NCBI GenBank assembly: GCA_018267955.1
Contig: JAFDXL010000004.1
Location: 128,064 to 192,063 of the forward strand
Direction: 5' to 3'
Source: Bacteroidota bacterium
GTDB taxonomy: Bacteria > Bacteroidota > Bacteroidia > Chitinophagales > Chitinophagaceae
DNA: 64,000 bases
This document shows positions 34,677-43,139 of this stretch, piece by piece. How positions within the stretch are numbered: the stretch's first letter is position 1; each line of letters opens with the position of its first letter. The position numbers were made by a program, and so were the translations under genes. The notes below the pieces were generated by a model, which made no database searches, was not told the origin of the DNA, and saw only the letters and a list, made by a program, of their open reading frames with translations.

Positions 34677-37373
34677 TTACTGTACGATCAATTTAACATT
34701 TTGCCTGGTGCCTGCCCCGTCATCAAAGGATAAAGAGTATACACCCTTTGCCCAACTATGTACATCTACCTGCACCAGGTTGTCGGCATTATAATAAGGA
34801 ACTTCTCTTGTCTCTACGACCTTACCCAACATATCTGTAACTTTTATCTCCGCCGTTCCGCTTGCATTAGCGTAGAACTGTACGGTAACAGATTTGCTTG
34901 CAGGATTTGGATAAACATTCAGAGATGCCCCTACCACAGACCCTGTTGTTGCGATACCATTGCCTGAACCGTTGACTGACTCACAATCTGCGGGAGCAAA
35001 TCCTAACTGCACAGAAGAACCAACTATACAAACTTTATCAAGAAGTATAGAAGTAATAGCAGGATAAGTAACTGTTCTTGTTGCACTGATATTGACCGTA
35101 GAACTTGTGCAAGAAGTAGATGAAGTACAATTAAAATCAAACGCATGTATCTCGCATGCAGATAAAGCATTGTCTAGTTTATCGAGAGGAAGCGTATACA
35201 TTCCGTTACCGGGAAGGCCATCTGCGCGGAATTTCACCACCTGCCCGTTACGGCCATATCCAACTAACATTAGCGTCATATTATTAGAGCGGCCGGTATA
35301 ACCTGTAATGGTTACAGTAAGTGTCTTTACTGTCGGCGTATCGGTAGGATCGCAGGCGCTAACAGAAGATGTTTGATCACCGATAGCTACATAAGCGCCG
35401 ATAGTAACACTGTTCTGAGTTTCAGCAGTTGTAGTTGATGTTGTAGCCGTAATAGTATTAGCAGTCCTTTGTTTGCGGGTAACAAATGGTGTATAGTAAT
35501 AGGACTGCGCTGCACAAGGAGACGGAGAAGTTACAGACAATGCTGCAGCTGTAGTATTGCTGATACTATTCGAATTAGTACTTGTCAGTATATCTGCAGA
35601 AGTTGCAGATGCAAATGCAGTTTGTGCAGCAGCATAGGTTGTAATAGCAGCCGGAGTTCTTAACCATGCCACTGTTTGGCAACTGGTAAGGTCAGTAGGC
35701 ACGCTGGCAGTTAACGTAACTGTTGCCGGACCCTGATCGCAACATACCGGTTTTGTATAACCAGTAGCAGCAGCATTACCGGGCTGTGCATATTTATACA
35801 CTGTTGCCGTAGCTGTACCTGTACAACTATTTGCATCTGTAATAGTTACCGTATAGCTACCGGGCGTTGTCAGACCTGAAAGGTTTTGTGTATTTCCACC
35901 GTTTGACCATGTGTATGAATATGGAGCAACGCCAAAGTTATCTGCATTCCAGGACAAGACTATAGAACCATCTGATGTACAAATTGGCGTAGTAGTAAGC
36001 TTAGCACTGATAACCGGGTTTAATACAGACGAGGTAGAAACCGTAGAGCGGATTACGTTACCGGGCAACGGACCGAAGCCATTAGCAAGGTTGATGCCAC
36101 GGGCTACAAGATGACAATAGCTCATTACGGTACCTGTCCAACTTGATGAGGGCTGAGCATTATCGTAAGTTTTATAAGAACAACTCGAGCATGTGGTGCT
36201 GGGCTCTTGTGTGTAGCAGTTGTCGATAGAACCACATGTCCCTCCAGGGCCGGTCATCCATCCGCACCAGTGCGTATGACGAGATCCCAGGTTGTGACCG
36301 GTTTCATGCGTTAATACTTCCACGTCCCATGAAAAAGCAGGTATAGTACTATATGAGCCTTGAATTTCGCTATAAGCATAAGCATAAGATCTTATACCTA
36401 TTACATCTACATAGGCAAGGCCTCCATTACCATGTCCATCTTTCGTAATAAAATGGGCGATATCACCATCAAAGTCGTCTCCCCTGCCATTCCAATACCC
36501 CTTGAAGATATCCAATCCTACAGTTGAGCTTGTGTTCGGATAAGCATCATCGGTTACCCATACATATAAAGACTTTAACTCAACAGAGATATTCTCATTA
36601 ACATACATTGCCTGAAACTGATTGAATAAACCGGTCATATAGGTAACAGATGCAGTAAGAGAGCCTTTCGACTGATAAAACTGATAGTCGCATTCCCAAT
36701 AAACCTGAACCTTATTACATAGATTTGCCGCTGTGATTTTCCCCTGCGCGTGTGAACCACCACCTATAGCAGGCGCGTCATCACGAGTGCCGCAAGGGCT
36801 GGCTGGACGATTTATCATATCCTGGTCATTGTAAAAAACGTAATTGCCGCTACCATCGTCTAACCTGCCGACAACAAAATTCCCTTCATCGTTGGCAAAT
36901 AATATCATTACAGTACCATCTTCAAACACACTCATTGTTGCCAATGATTTTTTAACACCTACCAGGGCACCCTGGTAGTGCAATCCATCAGTAAAAGCAG
37001 TCTTAAAACGAAAGCCATTTTGAATGTATCCAAAATTTGCATTTGCTGATACAGGTTTACTGCGAAGCATTTCCAGCGTATATGATTTCCCCGTATTGTA
37101 GTCTGTAAAAGAAATAGCTACCGCATTAGGCTTTTGCCCATATAAATTTTCTACTGCCGCTTTGTCTACACTCAACAGATTCTCCTGCTTCAGCACGTTG
37201 TGCTTTTGCCCGGTTACCTGGTGAAAAAGAGATATTGCCTGGAAGGTAGTGCCTGCGTCATTTGCTTTCTGTATTTTCAGAAATAGGTTATCACCGTTTT
37301 GAGCGTTTGCGCTTGTATATACAGATACCGTCAGCAATAACACTAAAACTTTTAAGTAGTTTTTTATTGTCAT
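34677..37373 (-). CDS. Secreted zinc metalloprotease (M12-like metzincin) with T9SS sorting domain
   Basis: 898 residues from the ATG at 37373, which gives the signal peptide MTIKNYLKVLVLLLTVSVYT ending SANAQ. An upstream ATG at 37478 lies in the terminator of the next gene and is rejected. The protease domain carries HETGHNLGSRH with zinc histidines 356, 360 and 366 and catalytic glutamate 357, plus a Met-turn (VMSYCHL), as in reprolysin-like metzincins. A PKD-like or SprB-type repeat follows (FGVAPYSYTWSNGG, TVTITDANSC), then Ser/Thr-rich sequence, and a T9SS C-terminal domain (LNVYPNPASKSVTVQF, VYSLSFDDG). Secreted across the outer membrane; probably degrades proteins. Confidence 0.92.
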   Translation of the reverse strand: MTIKNYLKVLVLLLTVSVYTSANAQNGDNLFLKIQKANDAGTTFQAISLFHQVTGQKHNVLKQENLLSVDKAAVENLYGQKPNAVAISFTDYNTGKSYTLEMLRSKPVSANANFGYIQNGFRFKTAFTDGLHYQGALVGVKKSLATMSVFEDGTVMILFANDEGNFVVGRLDDGSGNYVFYNDQDMINRPASPCGTRDDAPAIGGGSHAQGKITAANLCNKVQVYWECDYQFYQSKGSLTASVTYMTGLFNQFQAMYVNENISVELKSLYVWVTDDAYPNTSSTVGLDIFKGYWNGRGDDFDGDIAHFITKDGHGNGGLAYVDVIGIRSYAYAYSEIQGSYSTIPAFSWDVEVLTHETGHNLGSRHTHWCGWMTGPGGTCGSIDNCYTQEPSTTCSSCSYKTYDNAQPSSSWTGTVMSYCHLVARGINLANGFGPLPGNVIRSTVSTSSVLNPVISAKLTTTPICTSDGSIVLSWNADNFGVAPYSYTWSNGGNTQNLSGLTTPGSYTVTITDANSCTGTATATVYKYAQPGNAAATGYTKPVCCDQGPATVTLTASVPTDLTSCQTVAWLRTPAAITTYAAAQTAFASATSADILTSTNSNSISNTTAAALSVTSPSPCAAQSYYYTPFVTRKQRTANTITATTSTTTAETQNSVTIGAYVAIGDQTSSVSACDPTDTPTVKTLTVTITGYTGRSNNMTLMLVGYGRNGQVVKFRADGLPGNGMYTLPLDKLDNALSACEIHAFDFNCTSSTSCTSSTVNISATRTVTYPAITSILLDKVCIVGSSVQLGFAPADCESVNGSGNGIATTGSVVGASLNVYPNPASKSVTVQFYANASGTAEIKVTDMLGKVVETREVPYYNADNLVQVDVHSWAKGVYSLSFDDGAGTRQNVKLIVQ

Positions 37374-37452
37374 ATCACTCCAAATGTTTGTGTTTTCGCA
37401 ATATAACATTTTATTAACTAATAGTAATAAATACAATAAGTAGTTAGCATAA

Positions 37453-37475
37453 AAAAAGGGCATTACGCCCTTTTT
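37453..37475 (-). terminator. Intrinsic terminator after the aldehyde dehydrogenase gene
   Basis: Perfect 9-bp stem AAAAAGGGC / GCCCTTTTT with a 5-base loop (ATTAC read on plus). The T-rich arm extends on the minus strand. It lies 27 bases after the stop at 37503. Confidence 0.85.
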
Positions 37476-37502
37476 CAATATCGAATATTAATCTTTTAAA
37501 CT

Positions 37503-39035
37503 TTATACCGTAAACTTGATACCCTGTGCCAGAGGCAATGTATTCCCCCAGTTAATGGTATTTGTTTGCCTGCGCATGTATGCCTTCCAGCTATCAGAAC
37601 CGCTTTCACGGCCACCACCCGTTTCTTTTTCACCACCGAATGCACCACCTATCTCAGCGCCGCTGGTACCAATGTTTACATTCGCTATACCGCAGTCACT
37701 ACCCATATGAGAAAGGTATTGTTCCGCCTCGCGCATATTCAGCGTCATAATAGCAGATGAAAGACCTTGAGGAACATCATTTTGCAAACGAATAGCCTCT
37801 TCCAGTTTGCTGTATTTCATGATGTATAATAACGGAGCGAAAGTTTCGTGCTGAACAATAGGCATATCATTGGAAACCTCATAGATGCATGGCTTCACAT
37901 AGCAGCCACTTTCATAACCTTTGCCATCGAGCACGCCACCGGCAACAACCACTTTAGCACCTTGCTTTTTCAGTTCACTGATTGCATGGAGATAGTTATT
38001 CACTGCATCCTTATCTATCAATGGTCCTACATGGTTCTTTTCGTCCAGCGGATCACCGATGTTCAGTTGCTTATATGCAGCAACTAATTTCTTTTTGAAA
38101 GCATCATAAACCTTATCGTGAATAATAAGACGACGTGTGGTAGTACACCTTTGTCCGGCAGTGCCTACAGCACCAAACAGGCATGCACGCAATGCAATAT
38201 CAAGGTCGGCATGTTCTGAAACAATGATAGCATTGTTACCACCCAACTCCAGCAACGCACGGCCCAACCTTGCGCCTACTGCAGCGCCCACAGCCTTACC
38301 CATGCGGGTGCTTCCCGTTGCCGACACCAGAGGTATGCGTGGGTCTGCACTCATCAGTTCACCTATTTCACGACCACCAACAACTAAACCGCATACACCT
38401 TCAGGTACTTTATTGGCCTTGAAGACCTCGGCAATAATATTCTGACATGCGATAGCGGTAAGCGGCGTTTTTTCAGATGATTTCCATACGCAGGTATCGC
38501 CACATACCCATGCTACAAAGCTATTCCAGCTCCAAACTGCCACCGGGAAATTAAATGCGCTGATGATGCCGACAACGCCCAACGGATGCCATTGCTCGTA
38601 CATACGATGCATAGGACGCTCGCTGTGCATGGTAAGGCCATATAACTGGCGGGATAATCCTACCGCGAAATCAGCGATATCTATCATTTCCTGAACCTCG
38701 CCTAGGCCCTCCTGCAGGCTCTTACCCATCTCATAAGAAACCAGACGACCCAATGGTTCTTTATTCTTACGCAATGCCTCCCCTATCTGGCGAACCACTT
38801 CGCCACGTTTAGGTGCAGGCCACATTCTCCATTCTTCAAATGCTGCCTGGGCTTGTTTTACAACGTTATCGTAAGTTTTACCGCTTGATGCAGTCACGCT
38901 GGCTATCAGTTTGCCGTCAACGGGCGAATAGGAATCAATTTTCTCACCGCCGGCCTTCAGCCATTTAGTACCTGTGGCAGCACCCTCGTTCAGTTTATTG
39001 ATACCTAGTATATCAAGGACCTTATTTATTTTCAT
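37503..39035 (-). CDS. Aldehyde dehydrogenase, ALDH7 (aminoadipate-semialdehyde dehydrogenase) type
   Basis: 510 residues from the ATG at 39035; the longer TTG form to 39122 would overlap the neighbouring gene and its promoter. The catalytic glutamate 263 (LELGGNN) and cysteine 297 (GTAGQRCTTTRR) are present, as are the NAD-site ISAFNFPVAVWSWN and KSSEKTPLTA. Full-length match to the ALDH7A1/antiquitin group, with the group's typical GQRCTTTRR and GGGRESGSDSWKAYMRRQTNTINW end. This group oxidises alpha-aminoadipate semialdehyde in lysine breakdown, and also betaine aldehyde and lipid aldehydes. No other lysine catabolic gene is near. Confidence 0.92.
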   Translation of the reverse strand: MKINKVLDILGINKLNEGAATGTKWLKAGGEKIDSYSPVDGKLIASVTASSGKTYDNVVKQAQAAFEEWRMWPAPKRGEVVRQIGEALRKNKEPLGRLVSYEMGKSLQEGLGEVQEMIDIADFAVGLSRQLYGLTMHSERPMHRMYEQWHPLGVVGIISAFNFPVAVWSWNSFVAWVCGDTCVWKSSEKTPLTAIACQNIIAEVFKANKVPEGVCGLVVGGREIGELMSADPRIPLVSATGSTRMGKAVGAAVGARLGRALLELGGNNAIIVSEHADLDIALRACLFGAVGTAGQRCTTTRRLIIHDKVYDAFKKKLVAAYKQLNIGDPLDEKNHVGPLIDKDAVNNYLHAISELKKQGAKVVVAGGVLDGKGYESGCYVKPCIYEVSNDMPIVQHETFAPLLYIMKYSKLEEAIRLQNDVPQGLSSAIMTLNMREAEQYLSHMGSDCGIANVNIGTSGAEIGGAFGGEKETGGGRESGSDSWKAYMRRQTNTINWGNTLPLAQGIKFTV

Positions 39036-39062
39036 ATTTAATCTTTTCCTGTTTTTGCGAAG

Positions 39063-39070
39063 CAAAGGTA
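39063..39070 (-). promoter_or_regulatory. Candidate -7 element for the aldehyde dehydrogenase gene (TACCTTTG)
   Basis: On the minus strand TACCTTTG matches TAnnTTTG, 27 bases before the ATG at 39035. No -33 TTG at the usual distance. Confidence 0.5.
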
Positions 39071-39105
39071 AGCAATGTAAATCTGCTTTATTTTTTTGGG
39101 AGATT

Positions 39106-39645
39106 TTAAAAGGGTGAAGCAAACTCTGTAAGCGACATAAACGAAAGATCTCTTTCTGAAATCACAGGATTTTCAATTCCCCAATCGTAACCAAAGCTAT
39201 TGTACAAAATGCCGGTATCGGATTCTTTATTGTAGCCGGATGAAACCAGGTAATAGGTCATGGCGTTATCCGTCAACGCTTTGAAACCATGCGCAAAACC
39301 TTCCGGTATAAAATACGCTTTATGATTTTCAGCAGATAACTCCTGTGCATAGTATTGCCTGTAGGTAGGGGATCCCTTTCGCAGATCGATGATCACATCC
39401 AATATGGCACCATTAGGGCAATAAACGATCTTGCTGTGCTGATGCGGCGGCAGCTGAAAGTGCATGCCACGTATGACGTCTTTCTTAGAAAAGGAAAAAT
39501 AGCTTTCCCTTAGTTGAAATGATATTCCGGCCTTTAGAAAAGCTTCTTCATTATATGGCTTAACAAAGCTGCCACGAACGTCGAAAAAAGCGGGCAGGGT
39601 TATTGTGAAAGCGCCTTTGAGCGGAGTTTCTTCGAACTGATACAT
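39106..39645 (-). CDS. dTDP-4-dehydrorhamnose 3,5-epimerase family protein (RmlC-like)
   Basis: 179 residues from the ATG at 39645; the longer frame to 39726 adds an unrelated stretch that crosses the divergent promoter region. Cupin-type RmlC fold with the catalytic-site blocks IRGMHFQLPP, SKIVYCPNGAILDVIIDLRKGSPTY and FIPEGFAHGF. The family epimerises C3 and C5 of a nucleotide-bound 4-keto-6-deoxy sugar. No rmlA, rmlB or rmlD gene is in the window, but the CDP-glucose pair rfbF/rfbG lies 1.5 kb away, so the substrate may be CDP- rather than dTDP-4-keto-6-deoxyglucose. That is inference from context only. Confidence 0.85.
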   Translation of the reverse strand: MYQFEETPLKGAFTITLPAFFDVRGSFVKPYNEEAFLKAGISFQLRESYFSFSKKDVIRGMHFQLPPHQHSKIVYCPNGAILDVIIDLRKGSPTYRQYYAQELSAENHKAYFIPEGFAHGFKALTDNAMTYYLVSSGYNKESDTGILYNSFGYDWGIENPVISERDLSFMSLTEFASPF

Positions 39646-39701
39646 GCTGCAAATAAAGGATAAAATGCCTGTGTACCCACAAAAAAGATTAAAGAAAATG
39701 G

Positions 39702-39709
39702 TAATTTTG
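39702..39709 (+). promoter_or_regulatory. Candidate -7 element for the class V aminotransferase (TAATTTTG)
   Basis: TAATTTTG matches TAnnTTTG, 22 bases before the ATG at 39732, in the 86-bp divergent gap shared with the RmlC-like gene. Confidence 0.5.
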
Positions 39710-39731
39710 CAGTTGGTAATTTTCAAATCAC

Positions 39732-41204
39732 ATGCAGCATTTCGAGGACATCAGGAAAAACATCATAGGCATTAACCATTATTTCGTTTCTCCATTTGGC
39801 AAAAAGAAGATATTGTATGCCGACTGGACAGCCAGCGGAAGAATGTATAAGCCTATTGAGGATTATATGATGGCCGAAGTATACCCTTATGTAGCCAATA
39901 CGCATACGCGCACTACCTATACAGGTACGCATATGACGGAACTATACCAAAACAGCCTGAAGAAGATAAAAGAGCATGTAGGCGCCGGAACTGATGAGGC
40001 AATCATATCCAGCAATGCCGGGATGACAGGCGTAATCAATAAATTCCAACGCCTGCTGGGCCTGAAGCTGCACGAAAACTTTGCGGACAAAATAAGCATT
40101 CCGGAAATTGAGCGCCCGATCGTATTCATCACGCATATGGAACACCACTCTAACCATACAACGTGGCTGGAAACCATTTGCGATGTAGAAATCATCAGTC
40201 CGAACGACGCGGGTGAAGCAGACCTTGCATACTTTGAAACATTGGTGCAGCGCTATGCAAACAGAAAAACAAAAATAGCTTCCGTTACTGCCTGTTCCAA
40301 CGTTACAGGAGTATATACACCATATAAAAAGATAGCCGCCATTATACACAAATATGGTGGCTATTGTTTTGTAGACTTTGCCTGTTCTGCACCCTATACA
40401 GAGATCAATATGAATCCGAAAGAAAAAGATGAATACCTGGATGCCATCTTTTTCTCTCCGCATAAATTTTTGGGTGGCCCGGGCAGCGCCGGCATCCTGG
40501 TATTTAAGAAAAAACTGTATCACAATGTAACCCCCGACCACCCCGGTGGCGGAACTGTTGTATGGACCAGCCCCTACGAAAAACACGTGTACAAAGCCGA
40601 TATTGAGAGCCGCGAAGATGGCGGAACACCCGGCTTTATACAAACGATACGTGTGGCTAAAGCCATAGAACTGAAAGAAGAAATGGGTGTTGCCAACATT
40701 CAGCAACGGGAAGAGGAACTGCTGGAAAAGCTATGGGCGCGTGTAGAAAAACTGGAAGGCGTGAAAATACTGGAACCGGGAATACGGCACCGGCAGGCAA
40801 TTTTATCTTTAGTATTTGACGATGTGCATTATCACATGGTAGTGAAGGCGCTGAATGATATGTTTGGCATACAAACACGTGGCGGATGTTCCTGTGCGGG
40901 TACTTATGGGCATCATTTGTACGGATTGGACCATGATACTTCTATTCACATAAAAGATGAGATTGTAGGTGGAAATCCGTTGGTACGTATAGGATGGGTA
41001 AGGGTATCCTTACACCCTACGATGCTGGATGCAGAGATAGACTATATAGCCGATGCTATTGAATTCATAGCTCGTAATAAGACACTGCTTAAAAAGCTGT
41101 ATCAGTATGACAAGGTGAAAAAAGAATTTTACCTGGACGAAGAAGCCTTGCAACAGGAAACAATACCGGCATTTATCACCAATGCCTCCCTGGCAGAAGC
41201 ATAA
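39732..41204 (+). CDS. Class V aminotransferase / cysteine desulfurase-like PLP enzyme
   Basis: 490 residues. The PLP lysine is 245 in FFSPHKFLGGPGSAG, with the aspartate in VDFACSAPY and HMEHHSNHTTW as cofactor contacts. A cysteine-bearing loop, RGGCSCAGTYGHH, lies where SufS-type desulfurases keep their active cysteine, so sulfur or selenium chemistry is possible. At 490 residues it is longer than SufS (about 406), with extra sequence mainly in the last 100 residues. No suf or isc genes adjoin it. It ends against rfbG with abutting stop codons (TAATTA). The substrate is unknown. Confidence 0.85.
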   Translation: MQHFEDIRKNIIGINHYFVSPFGKKKILYADWTASGRMYKPIEDYMMAEVYPYVANTHTRTTYTGTHMTELYQNSLKKIKEHVGAGTDEAIISSNAGMTGVINKFQRLLGLKLHENFADKISIPEIERPIVFITHMEHHSNHTTWLETICDVEIISPNDAGEADLAYFETLVQRYANRKTKIASVTACSNVTGVYTPYKKIAAIIHKYGGYCFVDFACSAPYTEINMNPKEKDEYLDAIFFSPHKFLGGPGSAGILVFKKKLYHNVTPDHPGGGTVVWTSPYEKHVYKADIESREDGGTPGFIQTIRVAKAIELKEEMGVANIQQREEELLEKLWARVEKLEGVKILEPGIRHRQAILSLVFDDVHYHMVVKALNDMFGIQTRGGCSCAGTYGHHLYGLDHDTSIHIKDEIVGGNPLVRIGWVRVSLHPTMLDAEIDYIADAIEFIARNKTLLKKLYQYDKVKKEFYLDEEALQQETIPAFITNASLAEA

Positions 41205-42293
41205 TTAAGCCTCAAAATAATCGCTTATCTGCTGCATACATTTCTCATGTGCAGACAAGCTCTTATTAGCATACCAATCGGCCGTTATCTGTATAGCCTG
41301 CCTTGCGCTGAGCCGCGACGACCAACCAAGTGCCTGCAAAGCCTTCGTGCTATCCAGCAACAAAAGGTTTGCCTCGTGCAACGGACGATCAGGCGGCGTG
41401 ATGCGATAATTACCCACACCAAAACGCTCCAGGAATATCTTCGTCAACTCTTCTACAGTGAGACGATCATTCACATCCGGGCCAAAGTTGTAGGCACCGC
41501 AGTATTTAACAGGATCAACGGACATGTTTGCCGCTAGTGTGAGATAACCGCTGAGTGGCTCCAGCACATGCTGCCATGGGCGGATAGATTGCGGATTGCG
41601 CAGTTCTACTGTTTCGCCAAACTCTAATGCCCTTACTATATCAGGGATGATACGATCATCAGAAAAATCACCACCGCCAATAACATTGCCTGCCCGCACA
41701 GACGCGACAGCTTTTTGATGCGTGGCATATGCCTCGGGTTGAAAGAAAGACCTGCAATAAGAAGCTACTACTATTTCTGCTGCTGCTTTACTTGCTGAAT
41801 AAGGATCGTGCCCACCTAATTTATCATCTTCTTTAAATGGCAATCCACGTTCCGGGTTTTCATATACCTTATCGGTAGTTATCATCAGGGCAACACAAGG
41901 GTTCTTAAGGCTGCGTACCGCTTCCAGTACGTGTACTGTTCCCTGGGCGTTTACCATGAAGGTATCAGACGGAATATCATAGCTGCGCCTTACGAGTGAC
42001 TGGGCAGCCAGATGAAATACAAAATGAGGCTCGAAGCGTACTATCTCGCCCTGCAACATATGCATATCGCGCAGATCGCCAATGACAGAACTATAGCACT
42101 GGCTATCGCCGTCTATAAGATTATAAAGATCGTTATCTTTTTCAGGAGCAAGTGCATAACCCTTTACATCGGCCCCCAGCCATTTCAATATCTGTATTAA
42201 CCAGGCACCTTTAAAGCCGGTATGGCCGGTTACAAATACTCTTTTATTATTAAAGGCAGAACGTAATAAATCTGCAGTTACCACTTTTTCCAT
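41205..42293 (-). CDS. rfbG: CDP-glucose 4,6-dehydratase
   Basis: 362 residues from the ATG at 42293; an 18-base longer frame begins with TTG. Extended SDR fold: NAD-binding VFVTGHTGFKGAWL (GxxGxxG), the TTDKVY segment, the YSASK catalytic tyrosine-lysine, and the RAGNVIGGGDFSDDRIIPD block that marks the CDP-glucose dehydratase family. It makes CDP-4-keto-6-deoxyglucose, the entry to 3,6-dideoxyhexoses and related sugars. The start overlaps the rfbF stop by 16 bases, so the two are co-translated. Confidence 0.95.
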   Translation of the reverse strand: MEKVVTADLLRSAFNNKRVFVTGHTGFKGAWLIQILKWLGADVKGYALAPEKDNDLYNLIDGDSQCYSSVIGDLRDMHMLQGEIVRFEPHFVFHLAAQSLVRRSYDIPSDTFMVNAQGTVHVLEAVRSLKNPCVALMITTDKVYENPERGLPFKEDDKLGGHDPYSASKAAAEIVVASYCRSFFQPEAYATHQKAVASVRAGNVIGGGDFSDDRIIPDIVRALEFGETVELRNPQSIRPWQHVLEPLSGYLTLAANMSVDPVKYCGAYNFGPDVNDRLTVEELTKIFLERFGVGNYRITPPDRPLHEANLLLLDSTKALQALGWSSRLSARQAIQITADWYANKSLSAHEKCMQQISDYFEA

Positions 42294-43051
42294 AAAGGTT
42301 CTGTTTGCCAAAGGTGTTCCAATTCTTCCTTATCCCTTAGGGTATCCATGCATTTCCAGAAATTGTGGTGCCTGTACGCTGCGATCTGCCGGTCTGACGC
42401 CAGCATATCCATTGGATAGCGCTCCCACATAATATCATCTGAATTTTCAGGTAGATATTTTACAATTTCCGGATCTACCACGAAGAAGCCCCCGTTGATC
42501 CATGTGCCGCTATCTTCCGGCTTTTCCTCAAAACTATCTATCAGCCCGCTGTCTTCCATTTTTATAACACCAAAGCGGCTGGTAGCCTGTATGGCTGTCA
42601 TAGTGCAAATCTTACCGTGTTCTTTATGAAATTTCACCAGCTCATCCAGATTTACATTACACACACCATCTCCATAAGTTAGCATAAAGGTTTCGTTGCC
42701 TACGTATGGCAATACCCTTTTCAAGCGGCCGGCGGTCATAGTATCCAAACCGGTATCTATAAGTGATACTTTAAAAGGTTCAGAATTATTGTTGTGGACC
42801 TCCAGCGAATTTTGGGAAAGGTCCACAGTAATATCCGCATTGTGCAGGAAATAGTTAGCGAAATACTCTTTTATCATCCAGCCCTTATAGCCCAGGCAAA
42901 TGATAAACTCTGTATGTCCATAGGCCGCGTATATCTTCATGATATGCCAAAGTATTGGCTTACCACCTATTTCTATCATTGGTTTGGGGCGCATGGACGA
43001 CTCTTCTGAGATACGGGTACCACGGCCTCCTGCAAATATTACAACCTTCAT
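42278..43051 (-). CDS. rfbF: Glucose-1-phosphate cytidylyltransferase
   Basis: 257 residues. The nucleotidyltransferase signature is at the start: FAGGRGTRISEESSMRPKPM, with the sugar-binding and Mg-binding blocks LTYGDGVCNV and GGFFVVDPEI. ILWHIMKIYAAYGHTEFIICLGYKG is typical of RfbF/DdhA. It makes CDP-glucose from CTP and glucose-1-phosphate and passes it to RfbG, encoded next. The genes for the later dideoxysugar steps (DdhC, DdhD) are not in the window. Confidence 0.95.
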   Translation of the reverse strand: MKVVIFAGGRGTRISEESSMRPKPMIEIGGKPILWHIMKIYAAYGHTEFIICLGYKGWMIKEYFANYFLHNADITVDLSQNSLEVHNNNSEPFKVSLIDTGLDTMTAGRLKRVLPYVGNETFMLTYGDGVCNVNLDELVKFHKEHGKICTMTAIQATSRFGVIKMEDSGLIDSFEEKPEDSGTWINGGFFVVDPEIVKYLPENSDDIMWERYPMDMLASDRQIAAYRHHNFWKCMDTLRDKEELEHLWQTEPLWKKW

Positions 43052-43074
43052 TAGGACTTGTTATAAGGGACAAA

Positions 43075-43082
43075 CAAAAATA
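43075..43082 (-). promoter_or_regulatory. Candidate -7 element of the rfbF-rfbG operon (TATTTTTG)
   Basis: On the minus strand TATTTTTG matches TAnnTTTG, 23 bases before the rfbF ATG. No well-placed -33 TTG was found. Confidence 0.45.
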
Positions 43083-43094
43083 ATGGTATGAAAC

Positions 43095-43133
43095 TAAAAA
43101 AAACTGTCAATATTGCGCTCGTACATAATATTG
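43095..43133 (-). terminator. Possible terminator of the dut-to-DUF4292 operon
   Basis: AT-rich 7-bp stem CAATATT / AATATTG (43108-43114 with 43127-43133), 12-base loop, then eight T on the minus strand after a four-base spacer. The stem is weak, so this is a tentative call. It lies just before the rfbF promoter. Confidence 0.4.
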
Positions 43134-43139
43134 TGCATA

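Noticed and set aside
37374-37478. 35-codon N-terminal extension of the zinc metalloprotease
   Set aside because: It begins inside the terminator of the aldehyde dehydrogenase gene and would place a second hydrophobic segment before a clean signal peptide.
39036-39122. 29-codon extension of the aldehyde dehydrogenase
   Set aside because: It would overlap the RmlC-like gene and include the TACCTTTG promoter element; the family starts near the shorter form.
39646-39726. 27-codon extension of the RmlC-like epimerase
   Set aside because: It crosses the divergent promoter region and has no counterpart in RmlC proteins.
39942-40706. 254-codon minus-strand frame opposite the class V aminotransferase gene
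   Set aside because: Fully inside the conserved aminotransferase frame, with no recognisable domain.
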